The position numbers and the translations under genes were made by a program. DNA of 43,780 nucleotides. Origin: an uncultured Prevotella sp. Its GTDB lineage: Bacteria > Bacteroidota > Bacteroidia > Bacteroidales > Bacteroidaceae. Each line of letters opens with the position of its first letter. Position 1 is the stretch's first letter. Location: positions 1-43,780 of the forward strand of contig ONAK01000037.1 of assembly GCA_900315765.1 (NCBI GenBank), read 5' to 3'. Shown here in pieces: positions 36,352 to 43,669 of the stretch. The notes under the pieces were generated by a model. It had not been told where the DNA came from, did no database searches, and saw only the letters and a list, made by a program, of their open reading frames with translations.

Positions 36352-36359
36352 CGAAAATA

Positions 36360-36384
36360 ACCCGTTCGGTGTTTCCAAACGGGT
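36360..36384 (-). terminator. Probable terminator of rnr
   Basis: ACCCGTT (36360-36366) pairs with AACGGGT (36378-36384). On the minus strand the stem is followed by TATTTTCG, a weak T tract. It lies between rnr and malQ, which run in the same direction. Confidence 0.55.
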
Positions 36385-36439
36385 CTGTATTTAATAGTTT
36401 GCCGGTGCAAACGATTGCATGGCTGTGACTCTCTCCTTA

Positions 36440-38662
36440 TTAATCTTCTGCCAAGGTAAAGTCCAACTGTTTGCGCTCCAGGTTTGCACGAGCCACTTGT
36501 ATGCGTATGGGGTCGCCAAGTTGGTATTTAGTATGGTGGCGACGTCCGATAATCATATAGTTCTTCTCGTCAAAGTCGTAGTAGTCGTTACCCAGGTCGC
36601 GTATAGGTATCATTCCCTCGCAGTGGGTCTCGTCTATCTGGGCATAGATGCCGTAAGATTGAATACCGCTAATGTGTGCATCGTAGGTGTTTCCAATCTT
36701 ATCGGCCATGAACTCTACCATCTTGTACTTGATCGAGTCGCGCTCGGCATTCTGGCTTATCTGCTCCATATCGCTACAATGCTCGCAGAACTCCTCATAC
36801 TTATCTTTGTTAGCTGAGCGGGCTCCGTCTTGATACTTGGTCAGTAAGCGGTGGACCATCATGTCAGGATAGCGGCGGATAGGCGAGGTGAAGTGAGTGT
36901 AGTATTCGAATGCCAAACCGTAGTGCCCAATGTTATGAACACTATATTTCGCTTTCATCATCGCTCTAAGGGCTACTGTCTCGATAGCGTTCTGCTCGCG
37001 AGTTCCCTCGGCTTGCGACATCAGGGCATTAAGCGACTTGGTGATGGCTCCCTTTGTGCCGGCAGTTTTAACTTTATAGCCGAATTTGGCAACAAACTCG
37101 CGCAGATTCTCCAGCTTTTGTGGATCGGGCTGGTCGTGTATACGATAGGGCAGCGTCTTGGCCTTAACACCTTTCTTTACTTTGCCTACGCTCTCAGCAA
37201 CGGTCTTGTTTGCCAGAAGCATAAATTCCTCAATCAGCTTGTTGGCGTCTTTTGACACCTTGAAGTATGCCTTTACTGGCTTACCTGTTTCGTCGATGTC
37301 GAAATGTAGTTCCTCACGATCAAATTTTACACTGCCGTTCTTAAAGCGTGCTGCGCGCAGTTTCTTTGCCAGCGCATCGAGTGTTATCAGCAGTTCGGCA
37401 TTCTCGCCTTTATATGGGTTCTTCTTGGTCGCAGCTGGAGCAGGCTCGCCTGTGCCGTCTTTAACACCATTGTCTTCAAGAATCTGCTGTACTTCTTCAT
37501 AAGCATAGCGGCGATTACTCTTTATGACGGTGTGAGCCAGGTGCCAGTCCTTGATGTTAGCCTCGTCGTCCATCAGGAAGATAACGCTGTAACAAAGCTT
37601 CTCCTCATCAGGTCGCAGAGAACATATAAAGTTACAAAGTCGTTCGGGAAGCATAGGAATAGTGCGATCTACCAGATAGATACTGGTGGCACGTGCATAT
37701 GCTTCTTTATCGATGGTGGAGCCTTCCTTAACGTAGTGCGACACATCGGCAATGTGGACGCCAACCTCCCAAAGATGGGTGTTAGGTGTTTGGTGCTTGG
37801 TGTTGGTGACAGGTCTGATACTCAGCGCATCGTCGAAGTCTTTGGCATCCTTAGGGTCGATGGTGCAGGTGAAGACATCACGGAAATCTTCTCTGCGTGC
37901 TATCTCTTCAGGCGTAATTGTGGCATCAATCTTCTCGGCGGCCTCTTCTACATTCTTAGGATACTTATAAGGTAAGTTATACTGAGCCAGAATGGCATGC
38001 ATCTCGGCATTGTTCTCGCCAGTCTTTCCAAGTATGTCTACTACCGATCCTATGATGTTTTTGTGATCTTGGTCGGGCCATTGTATTACCTTTACTACAG
38101 CCTTGTCATCGGTCTTTCCGCCCTTCAGCTTACGCTTTGGGATGATGATGTCGTGCACAAAGGTATTATCGGGAGTAACCAGGAATGCCATATCTTTTTC
38201 TACTCGTAGCTTACCCACTATCGTGTCGTGGGCGCGCTTTACGATTTCGATAACCATTGCCTCCTTTATGTGCTTGTCTCTTCGCGCCATGTACGATACC
38301 TTAACCTTGTCGCCATCCATTGCCGACATTGAGTTGCGCTCAGCAACAAACACAGGTGTGCCACCATCTTCAGGTATAAACGAGTTTCGCCCCGTTGCCT
38401 TACGATGGAATGTGCCTTCCTGCACCTGAGTCTTAAGATTCAGACGATATGAGTTGTCGCTCACCTTCGACAGGAAATCATCCCATGCCATCTCTTCCAT
38501 CACGTCGATGGCCAGCATCTTCAGAGGGTGGGTGTCTAGTTTAAGAACCTTGAATATCTGCTTGAATGTAAATGTCTCATTTGGATTGTGCTGGAACAGG
38601 TTCTGCAACAGCTCGCTCACCTGCTTCTTTCCCAGTCGTTTTCCACCTTTTTTCTTTCCCAT
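36440..38662 (-). CDS. rnr: Ribonuclease R (RNB-family 3'-5' exoribonuclease)
   Basis: The 740-residue enzyme degrades structured RNA from the 3' end in the cytoplasm. I chose the ATG at 38662 (MGKKKGGKRLGKKQVSEL). The frame is open up to 38845, but that extension crosses the promoter and an inverted repeat and has no family match. Parts in order are a lysine-rich N terminus with a helix-turn-helix-like segment, cold-shock OB domains (TFHRKATGRNSFIPEDGG), the RNB domain with the metal-binding run DPKDAKDFDDALS and HIADVSHYV, LPYRIHDQPD, HFTSPIRRYPDM, and a C-terminal S1 domain (NTYDAHISGIQSYGIYAQID). Divergent from the SDR gene. Confidence 0.94.
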   Translation of the reverse strand: MGKKKGGKRLGKKQVSELLQNLFQHNPNETFTFKQIFKVLKLDTHPLKMLAIDVMEEMAWDDFLSKVSDNSYRLNLKTQVQEGTFHRKATGRNSFIPEDGGTPVFVAERNSMSAMDGDKVKVSYMARRDKHIKEAMVIEIVKRAHDTIVGKLRVEKDMAFLVTPDNTFVHDIIIPKRKLKGGKTDDKAVVKVIQWPDQDHKNIIGSVVDILGKTGENNAEMHAILAQYNLPYKYPKNVEEAAEKIDATITPEEIARREDFRDVFTCTIDPKDAKDFDDALSIRPVTNTKHQTPNTHLWEVGVHIADVSHYVKEGSTIDKEAYARATSIYLVDRTIPMLPERLCNFICSLRPDEEKLCYSVIFLMDDEANIKDWHLAHTVIKSNRRYAYEEVQQILEDNGVKDGTGEPAPAATKKNPYKGENAELLITLDALAKKLRAARFKNGSVKFDREELHFDIDETGKPVKAYFKVSKDANKLIEEFMLLANKTVAESVGKVKKGVKAKTLPYRIHDQPDPQKLENLREFVAKFGYKVKTAGTKGAITKSLNALMSQAEGTREQNAIETVALRAMMKAKYSVHNIGHYGLAFEYYTHFTSPIRRYPDMMVHRLLTKYQDGARSANKDKYEEFCEHCSDMEQISQNAERDSIKYKMVEFMADKIGNTYDAHISGIQSYGIYAQIDETHCEGMIPIRDLGNDYYDFDEKNYMIIGRRHHTKYQLGDPIRIQVARANLERKQLDFTLAED

Positions 38663-38690
38663 AGATATGTTGTTTTTTGAATTCTTTCTG

Positions 38691-38698
38691 CAAAGATA
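38691..38698 (-). promoter_or_regulatory. -7 box of the rnr promoter
   Basis: TATCTTTG on the minus strand, 28 bases upstream of the rnr start codon. The -33 position would fall in the AATCCGTG-type inverted repeat and shows no TTTG. Confidence 0.55.
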
Positions 38699-38708
38699 GT
38701 AAAAAAGG

Positions 38709-38780
38709 CACGGATTACGCGGATTGACACTGTTTTTTTTTGCGAAATAGTTAAAATCCGTGTAATCCGTGTAATCCGTG
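38709..38780. repeat. Inverted/tandem AATCCGTG repeat in the rnr-SDR divergent region
   Basis: On the right are three copies of AATCCGTG at a 9-base period (38755, 38764, 38773). On the left (38709-38725) is the inverse, CACGGATTACGCGGATT, matching two right-hand units with one mismatch. The arms are 29 bases apart and can form a 17-bp stem. It sits between two divergent promoters. Confidence 0.85.
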
Positions 38781-38792
38781 ACTAAAAAATTG

Positions 38793-38800
38793 TACCTTTG
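38793..38800 (+). promoter_or_regulatory. -7 box of the SDR-PAP2 promoter
   Basis: TACCTTTG fits TAnnTTTG. The start codon is at 38821, 20 bases on, so the leader is very short. Confidence 0.55.
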
Positions 38801-38820
38801 CAAGCAAATTCGTAAACTGT

Positions 38821-39816
38821 ATGAAGATATTAGTAACAGGTGCAAGCGGTTTTATTGGCTCGTTTATTGTAGAAGAGGCTCTTCGTCAGGGCTTCGAGAC
38901 ATGGGCTGTGGTGCGCAAAAGCAGTTCCAAGGTCTACCTGCAGGATGAGCGTATCAATTTCATCGAACTTAACCTCTCGTCGAAAGCCAAACTGATAGAA
39001 CAGCTTCGTGGTCATAGCTTCGACTACGTGGTTCATGCTGCTGGAGTAACCAAGTGCTTGAACAAACAGGATTTTTCGCGTATAAATACTGAGGGTACCA
39101 AGAATCTGATTGATGCACTCTTAGAGGTTGGTATGCCCCTTAAGCGATTTGTCTTCATCAGCAGTCTTAGTATCTTTGGAGCTATTAAGGAACAGCAACC
39201 TTACGAGGAGATAAAGGAGAGCGATACACCACGCCCGAATACTGCATACGGAAAGAGTAAACTGGCTGCCGAGGAGTATCTCGAGCAGATGGCCTCGCGC
39301 GTACCTTATATTATATTAAGACCAACAGGCGTTTATGGTCCTCGCGAGAAGGACTATTTCATCATGGCCAAGAGTATCAAGCAGCACTCTGATTTTGCTG
39401 TGGGCTACAAGCGTCAGGATATCACCTTTGTCTATGTGAAGGATGTGGTGCAGGCTGTGTTCCTGGCTTTGGAGAAGGGGCAGAACGGACGAAAGTACTT
39501 CTTGAGCGATGGTAATGTGTATCAGAGTGAGACTTTCAGCAATCTGATTCACGAAGAACTTGGGCGTCCTTGGTGGATCCGGATTAAGGCGCCTATCTGG
39601 GTGCTGCGTGTGGTGACCTTCTTTGGCGAGTATATCGGACGAGCCACAGGTAAAGTGACAGCTCTCAATAATGATAAGTATAATATTCTGCGCCAGCGCA
39701 ATTGGCGATGTGATATACAACCAGCCATCGCCGAACTTGGCTATAAGCCAGAGTACGACCTTCAGCGAGGCGTCAAGGAAACAATAAAATGGTATAAAGA
39801 CAACCAATGGCTATAA
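38821..39816 (+). CDS. Extended SDR, NAD-dependent epimerase/dehydratase family protein
   Basis: This 331-residue cytoplasmic enzyme has the Rossmann nucleotide motif TGASGFIG (residues 6-13), VVHAAGVTK, the serine of the triad in FISSLSIFG, and the catalytic YGKSK (Tyr/Lys of YxxxK). It also has LRPTGVYGPRE and YVKDVVQAV. The family acts on nucleotide sugars or on sterol/flavonoid-like hydroxyl groups. The substrate cannot be read from the sequence. It overlaps the PAP2 gene by 10 bases, so the two are co-translated and probably work on one lipid or glycan pathway; that is inference. Confidence 0.85.
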   Translation: MKILVTGASGFIGSFIVEEALRQGFETWAVVRKSSSKVYLQDERINFIELNLSSKAKLIEQLRGHSFDYVVHAAGVTKCLNKQDFSRINTEGTKNLIDALLEVGMPLKRFVFISSLSIFGAIKEQQPYEEIKESDTPRPNTAYGKSKLAAEEYLEQMASRVPYIILRPTGVYGPREKDYFIMAKSIKQHSDFAVGYKRQDITFVYVKDVVQAVFLALEKGQNGRKYFLSDGNVYQSETFSNLIHEELGRPWWIRIKAPIWVLRVVTFFGEYIGRATGKVTALNNDKYNILRQRNWRCDIQPAIAELGYKPEYDLQRGVKETIKWYKDNQWL

Positions 39817-40763
39817 AGAAAATATTCGAGATAGAGAAGAAACCCCGCAAAGGACTATTGGCGGTAGAGTGGGTTATTATGGCTTATCTGGCCTTTACAC
39901 TACTGTTGATGCTGATAACATATACCAAGCTGCAAAACCCTGAAGCTATGTTGTGGGGGCGTGCGCGCTTTGTTGCCACAACGCTGGCCGTATGGGGCGC
40001 CTATCGTTTAGTGCCTTGCCGACTAACGATGTTCTGTCGTGTGGGTGTCCAGTTGGCTCTGCTTTCGTGGTGGTATCCTGATACCTACGAGTTTAACCGC
40101 ATGTTCCAGAATCTTGATCATGTGTTTGCTGGCTATGAACAGCAGCTTTTCCATTGTCAGCCAGCCTTGCTCTTTTCGCAGAAAGTAACAAATGGTGTAT
40201 TCAGCGAGCTGATGCACTTGGGCTATGCTTCGTATTATCCACTCATAGCCTTGGTAACGCTATACTATTTCTTTTATCGCTATCAGGAGTTTTCTAGAGC
40301 CACATTTATCATTCTGGCTTCGTTCTTTATCTATTACGTCATTTTTATCCTGTTGCCCGTTGCTGGTCCGCAGTATTACTACTTGGCAGCGGGAGTCGAC
40401 CAGATAGCCCAAGGCCATTTTCCTCATATCGGTGATTATTTTGCTACTCACGATGAGAGTTTGCCTATACCCGGCTGGAAGGATGGATTCTTCTATCAAT
40501 GTGTGGCCAGTGCCCATGCTGCAGGCGAGCGCCCAACAGCCGCATTCCCTAGTAGTCATGTAGGTATTACAACCATACTGCTGTTCTTGGCTTGGCATGC
40601 CCGTAATCGCAAACTTCTCTACACGCTTCTGCCGTTTTACGTGTTGATGTGTTTCGCAACAGTTTATATTCAGGCCCACTATGCTGTCGATGTTATAGGA
40701 GGTTGGATTTCGGCTGTGCTAATATATGCGGTTTTGCTTTTTTTATCGAAAAAATTTGTTTGA
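39807..40763 (+). CDS. PAP2-superfamily membrane phosphatase/transferase
   Basis: This 318-residue inner-membrane protein has about six hydrophobic segments (for example residues 20-40, 130-150, 160-185, 250-265, 272-290, 295-315). Two of the three PAP2 phosphatase motifs are clear: FPSSHVG (motif 2) and HYAVDVIGGW (motif 3, catalytic histidine). The layout resembles the PAP2_3 group, which contains inositol phosphorylceramide synthases, as well as lipid-phosphate phosphatases. It starts inside the end of the SDR gene. Bacteroidetes make inositol and ethanolamine sphingolipids, so a lipid head-group role is possible but unproven. Confidence 0.8.
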   Translation: MAIKKIFEIEKKPRKGLLAVEWVIMAYLAFTLLLMLITYTKLQNPEAMLWGRARFVATTLAVWGAYRLVPCRLTMFCRVGVQLALLSWWYPDTYEFNRMFQNLDHVFAGYEQQLFHCQPALLFSQKVTNGVFSELMHLGYASYYPLIALVTLYYFFYRYQEFSRATFIILASFFIYYVIFILLPVAGPQYYYLAAGVDQIAQGHFPHIGDYFATHDESLPIPGWKDGFFYQCVASAHAAGERPTAAFPSSHVGITTILLFLAWHARNRKLLYTLLPFYVLMCFATVYIQAHYAVDVIGGWISAVLIYAVLLFLSKKFV

Positions 40764-40786
40764 TTCGAAAATATTGCTTATCTTTG
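40755..40786 (+). promoter_or_regulatory. Promoter of greA
   Basis: TTTG (40755-40758), a 20-base spacer and TATCTTTG (40779-40786) match the Bacteroidetes consensus exactly. The -33 box lies in the last codons of the PAP2 gene. Confidence 0.75.
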
Positions 40787-40824
40787 CAACCGAATAAGTA
40801 AGGATACGACATATTAAAATCCGA

Positions 40825-40864
40825 GGATTCCGACACTGTGTGAGTCGGGATTCTTTTCTTTTTT
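40825..40864 (+). terminator. Terminator-like hairpin in the greA leader
   Basis: A 10-bp stem (40825-40834 with 40844-40853, two G-U pairs, core CCGAC/GTCGG) is followed by a T-rich run TTTTCTTTTTT. It stands between the greA promoter and the start codon, so it could be an attenuator or the end of a short leader RNA. Confidence 0.65.
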
Positions 40865-40913
40865 GTCCGTCCAAGTTAAATGTAAATAATAAGTAATTAA
40901 ATAGAAAATTATT

Positions 40914-41381
40914 ATGGCATACATGTCACAAGAAGGCTACGACAAACTGATAGCCGAACTTCATCGTTTAGAGGCCGTTGAGCGCCCAAAGGCATCAGCT
41001 GCTATTGCTGAGGCTCGTGAGAAAGGCGATCTTAGCGAGAATTCAGAGTACGATGCAGCCAAGGAGGCTCAGGCTCATCTCGAGGATAAGATCAATCAGC
41101 TCAAAATGACCATTGCCGATGCCAAGGTGGTAGACACCAGCCGTTTGAGCACCGACTCTGTTCAGATTCTCTCAAAGGTTGAGATGACAAACCTTACCAA
41201 CAAAGCAAAGATGACCTATACTATCGTAAGCGAGAGTGAGGCTAATCTGCGCGAGGGTAAGATCTCTATTCAGACCCCTATTGCTCAGGGACTGCTTAAT
41301 CACAAGGTGGGCGACGAGGTTGAAGTTAAGATTCCTCGTGGCACTATCAAGCTCCGAATTGATAAGATTACCGTAGGGTGA
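40914..41381 (+). CDS. greA: Transcription elongation factor GreA
   Basis: The 155-residue protein binds RNA polymerase and stimulates cleavage of backtracked RNA. The N-terminal coiled coil carries the acidic tip GDLSENSEYDAAKEAQ (about residues 38-53), and the C-terminal FKBP-like domain ends with TPIAQGLLNHKVGDEVEVKIP. The length is normal. Its leader of about 120 bases contains a terminator-like hairpin, suggesting control by premature termination. Confidence 0.95.
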   Translation: MAYMSQEGYDKLIAELHRLEAVERPKASAAIAEAREKGDLSENSEYDAAKEAQAHLEDKINQLKMTIADAKVVDTSRLSTDSVQILSKVEMTNLTNKAKMTYTIVSESEANLREGKISIQTPIAQGLLNHKVGDEVEVKIPRGTIKLRIDKITVG

Positions 41382-41408
41382 TTTATAATTGACAATTTAT
41401 AATTGACA
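41381..41408 (+). repeat. 14-bp tandem repeat between greA and HIT gene
   Basis: ATTTATAATTGACA occurs twice in a row (41381-41394, 41395-41408). The first base is the last base of the greA stop codon. It fills the whole greA-HIT gap and may carry a binding site or have arisen by slippage. Confidence 0.85.
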
Positions 41409-41415
41409 ATTGAGT

Positions 41416-41808
41416 ATGGATATATTCAGTAAGATTGCAGCTGGCGAAATTCCCAGCTATAAGTGTGCTGAGAACGATGAGTTCTATGCATTTCTCGATA
41501 TCAATCCGCTGGTAAAAGGTCACACTCTGGTTATTCCACGTCGCGAGGTAGATTACATCTTCGATATGGACGACGACGAGTTGGCTCGTTATCAGGTGTT
41601 TGCCAAGCGTGTGGCTCTGGCTGTCAAGAAAGCCTTCCCTTGCAAAAAGGTTGCTCAGGTTGTGCTGGGTCTTGAAGTTCCCCACGCTCATATCCACCTC
41701 ATCCCTATGCAGAGTGAGGCTGATGTAGACTTCCGTCGCGAAAAACTTAAGCTTTCAGAGGAAGAGTTTAAGGCTATCGCAGAGAAAATACGTGGTGAGT
41801 TTGTGTGA
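41416..41808 (+). CDS. HIT-family nucleotide hydrolase
   Basis: This 130-residue histidine-triad protein has the diagnostic motif HAHIHL (HxHxHxx) near residue 95 and the usual start DIFSKIAAGEIPSYKCAENDEFYAFLDI. I chose the ATG at 41416; an in-frame TTG two codons upstream is less likely. The family hydrolyses nucleotide phosphoramidates or transfers nucleoside monophosphates (HinT-like). It follows greA and converges with manC, with no bases between the two stops. Confidence 0.92.
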   Translation: MDIFSKIAAGEIPSYKCAENDEFYAFLDINPLVKGHTLVIPRREVDYIFDMDDDELARYQVFAKRVALAVKKAFPCKKVAQVVLGLEVPHAHIHLIPMQSEADVDFRREKLKLSEEEFKAIAEKIRGEFV

Positions 41809-41819
41809 TTACACAAACT
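41798..41819. terminator. Palindrome spanning the two converging stop codons
   Basis: AGTTTGTGT (41798-41806) and ACACAAACT (41811-41819) form a 9-bp stem with a 4-base loop. It covers the last codons of both the HIT gene and manC. No T tract follows on either side, so termination is possible but not clear. Confidence 0.5.
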
Positions 41820-42906
41820 CATCACCATATTTAATCCTTACCTCGTTTACATATTTCTTTACCATCGATGAGTTGTCGCTCTTCTTGCAGATGAGCAGCA
41901 CCCCGTCCTCTTCGGCAACGATGTAACCTTCTAAGCCGTTGAACACGCCCAACTTGCCTTTTGGCAACTTGATGATGTTGTTTTTGCAGTCCTCAAGTAT
42001 CACCTCCGAGTCCATCACCACGTTGTCGTCTGTCACCTTGTGCATCACCTCATATATAGAATGCCATGTTCCAAGGTCGGCCCATCCGAAGTCGCACTTC
42101 ATCACATACACGTTGTTGTCGGTCTGTTCCAGAATGGCGTAATCCAGCGATAGGTTCGGGTAGCGAGGGTAGTTCTCCTCAACATACTTCATCTCCTCTT
42201 CGCGGGTGTAGTTTGGCGTATCATAGCGCAGACTTCTGAGTACCGATGGGAATACATGCTCAAAAGTGTCAAGCAGATGGTATGCACTCGAGATAAAGAT
42301 ACCAGTGTTCCAATAGAACTCGCCGCTCTCCATAAACATTTTGGCAAACTCGCGCTCAGGTTTCTCAGTAAACGATTTTATCTTAAATACATCGGGCTTA
42401 CAGCTCAGATCGCCTAACTGTATGTATCCGTAGCCAGGCTCTGGTCGGGTGGGGCGCACGCCCATGGCCAGCAGCACGTGGTTCTCCGATACATATCCTA
42501 TGCCCACATCCATGCTGTGAGCAAACGATGTCTCGTTAAGCACCAGCTGATCTGATGGCGATACGATGATGTTGGCATCAGGCGTCTGATGGTGTATTCG
42601 CATCGAAGCCCAAGCCACGCTGGGAGCTGTGTTACGATGTATGGGTTCTACTATGATGTTTTGCTCGGGCACTTTGGGCAGCTGTTCCTTTACCAGCTGT
42701 AGAAACTCCGCGCACGTACATACTAATATATTCTCTATGGGTATCAGTTTCTCAAAACGGTCGAAAGTAGACTGCAGCAAGGTGCGGCCAGTACCAAAAA
42801 GGTCAAGAAACTGTTTAGGGCGCTGCTCTCTGCTTACGGGCCACAATCGCTGACCGCGACCCCCGGCGAGAATCACGCAGTAGTTCTTCTTATCAGTTTT
42901 CTCCAT
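41809..42906 (-). CDS. manC: Mannose-1-phosphate guanylyltransferase
   Basis: This 365-residue cytoplasmic enzyme makes GDP-mannose from mannose-1-phosphate and GTP for surface glycans. It has the nucleotidyltransferase signature ILAGGRGQRLWPVSREQRPKQF (core GGRGQRLWP, then PKQF), IIVSPSDQLV, GYGYIQLG, FTEKPE and FYWNTGIFI. It is the short form without the C-terminal phosphomannose isomerase domain found in bifunctional enzymes. Confidence 0.92.
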   Translation of the reverse strand: MEKTDKKNYCVILAGGRGQRLWPVSREQRPKQFLDLFGTGRTLLQSTFDRFEKLIPIENILVCTCAEFLQLVKEQLPKVPEQNIIVEPIHRNTAPSVAWASMRIHHQTPDANIIVSPSDQLVLNETSFAHSMDVGIGYVSENHVLLAMGVRPTRPEPGYGYIQLGDLSCKPDVFKIKSFTEKPEREFAKMFMESGEFYWNTGIFISSAYHLLDTFEHVFPSVLRSLRYDTPNYTREEEMKYVEENYPRYPNLSLDYAILEQTDNNVYVMKCDFGWADLGTWHSIYEVMHKVTDDNVVMDSEVILEDCKNNIIKLPKGKLGVFNGLEGYIVAEEDGVLLICKKSDNSSMVKKYVNEVRIKYGDEFV

Positions 42907-42936
42907 TCAATACGGTTTTAGTATTAATTCTACCTA

Positions 42937-42968
42937 CAAAATTACGAATAAAATGTGATACGAGCAAG
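42937..42968 (-). promoter_or_regulatory. Promoter of manC
   Basis: TAATTTTG on the minus strand (42944-42937) with a near-consensus CTTG (42968-42965) 20 bases upstream. The start codon is 30 bases downstream. Confidence 0.55.
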
Positions 42969-42994
42969 AAAATCTAAGTTTTTTTTTATTTTCT

Positions 42995-43025
42995 TTTGTC
43001 AATTCAAATAAAAGTAGTATCTTTG
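42995..43025 (+). promoter_or_regulatory. Promoter of tRNA-Leu
   Basis: TTTG (42995-42998), a 19-base spacer and TATCTTTG (43018-43025) match the Bacteroidetes consensus exactly. The mature tRNA begins at 43063. Confidence 0.8.
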
Positions 43026-43062
43026 CACCCGCTTAAGGAGCTGTAATAGCTTGAAATGTCAA

Positions 43063-43147
43063 GCCCAGATGGCGGAATCGGTAGACGCGCTGGTCTCAAA
43101 CACCAGTGGAGCAATCCATCCCGGTTCGATCCCGGGTCTGGGTACCA
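43063..43147 (+). tRNA. tRNA-Leu (anticodon CAA)
   Basis: The 85-base class II tRNA includes an encoded CCA. The acceptor arms GCCCAGA and TCTGGGT pair (last pair G-U). The anticodon stem CTGGT/ACCAG holds the loop CTCAAAC, giving anticodon CAA. The long variable arm TGGAGCAATCCA and the T arm with GGTTCGATCC are typical of leucine tRNA. It reads UUG codons. Confidence 0.95.
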
Positions 43148-43164
43148 AGTCACTCCAAAAGTTT

Positions 43165-43203
43165 AAAAGTGCTGCAAGTTTAACGCTCGCAGCACTTTTT
43201 TTG
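43165..43203 (+). terminator. Terminator after tRNA-Leu
   Basis: AAAAGTGCTGC (43165-43175) pairs with GCAGCACTTTT (43189-43199), with more T following. It is a strong intrinsic terminator ending the tRNA transcript 18 bases after the CCA. Confidence 0.93.
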
Positions 43204-43219
43204 TTTTATTCAACAAAAA

Positions 43220-43484
43220 ATCCCTCCATCTCTCACATAATCTCTTGAAACGCCTTTGTATAAAGGGTTTGAGGGGTGTGAGAGATTTTTTCTATCCCTC
43301 CCTAATCTCTCAACAATCTCTCATGTAACCTCTCCATATAATGGATGAGTTGCTATTTCGAATTGTCTTTTGAGAGATGATTGAGAGATTCATGAGAGAT
43401 TGGTGAGAGATTCTGAAAATCTCTCATTGGTTGAATCCCTAGTGTTTATGCGGGTTTTGAGAGATTTGTTGAGAGATGAGAGAA
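43220..43484. repeat. Array of TGAGAGAT octamers, partly at 11-bp period
   Basis: Eleven exact copies lie within 250 bases: plus orientation at 43279, 43371, 43382, 43393, 43404, 43458 and 43470; minus orientation (ATCTCTCA) at 43228, 43305, 43316 and 43419. Four copies (43371-43411) and another pair (43305, 43316) are spaced exactly 11 bases. Near-matches occur at 43220, 43240, 43294, 43328 and 43477. It is too short and too irregular for CRISPR. Helical phasing suggests a protein-binding array. Confidence 0.85.
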
Positions 43485-43610
43485 AATTTCGATAAACTAT
43501 ATATAAAAATAGGTTATTGTATTCGTGTTATTTCTATGAGTCATTCGGATAATGTCTACAAAGTGTTCGACCTATTCCTTAGGGGATATTCCTTTCTTTG
43601 GAACGTTTTA

Positions 43611-43669
43611 TTCCCAACTTGGGAACAAATCATTCCCAACCTGGGAACATTTCGTTCCCAAGGTGGGAA
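43611..43669. repeat. Three 15-bp palindromes TTCCCANNNTGGGAA at 22-bp period
   Basis: Copies are at 43611-43625 (centre ACT), 43633-43647 (ACC) and 43655-43669 (AGG). Arms are identical, centres differ and the period is exactly 22 bases. A fourth copy (centre CCT) forms the terminator stem at 29492-29506. Confidence 0.9.

Noticed and set aside
36440-38209. Several plus-strand frames of 70-147 codons opposite rnr
   Set aside because: They are antisense shadows of a strongly conserved gene, without ribosome sites or family features.
38663-38845. N-terminal extension of RNase R to 38845
   Set aside because: It would cross the promoter -7 box and the AATCCGTG repeats, and its sequence (VTDYTDYTDF) is repeat-derived with no family match.
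43063-43147. tRNA-Leu as a proven attachment site
   Set aside because: I found no second copy of the tRNA 3' end in the window and no integrase gene, so integration remains only a possibility.
43051-43248. 65-codon open frame across the tRNA
   Set aside because: It reads through tRNA-Leu and its terminator, so it is not a protein gene.
43220-43484. CRISPR array
   Set aside because: The repeat unit is 8 bases with spacings of 7-58 bases in both orientations; no 28-37-base repeats or unique spacers and no cas genes.
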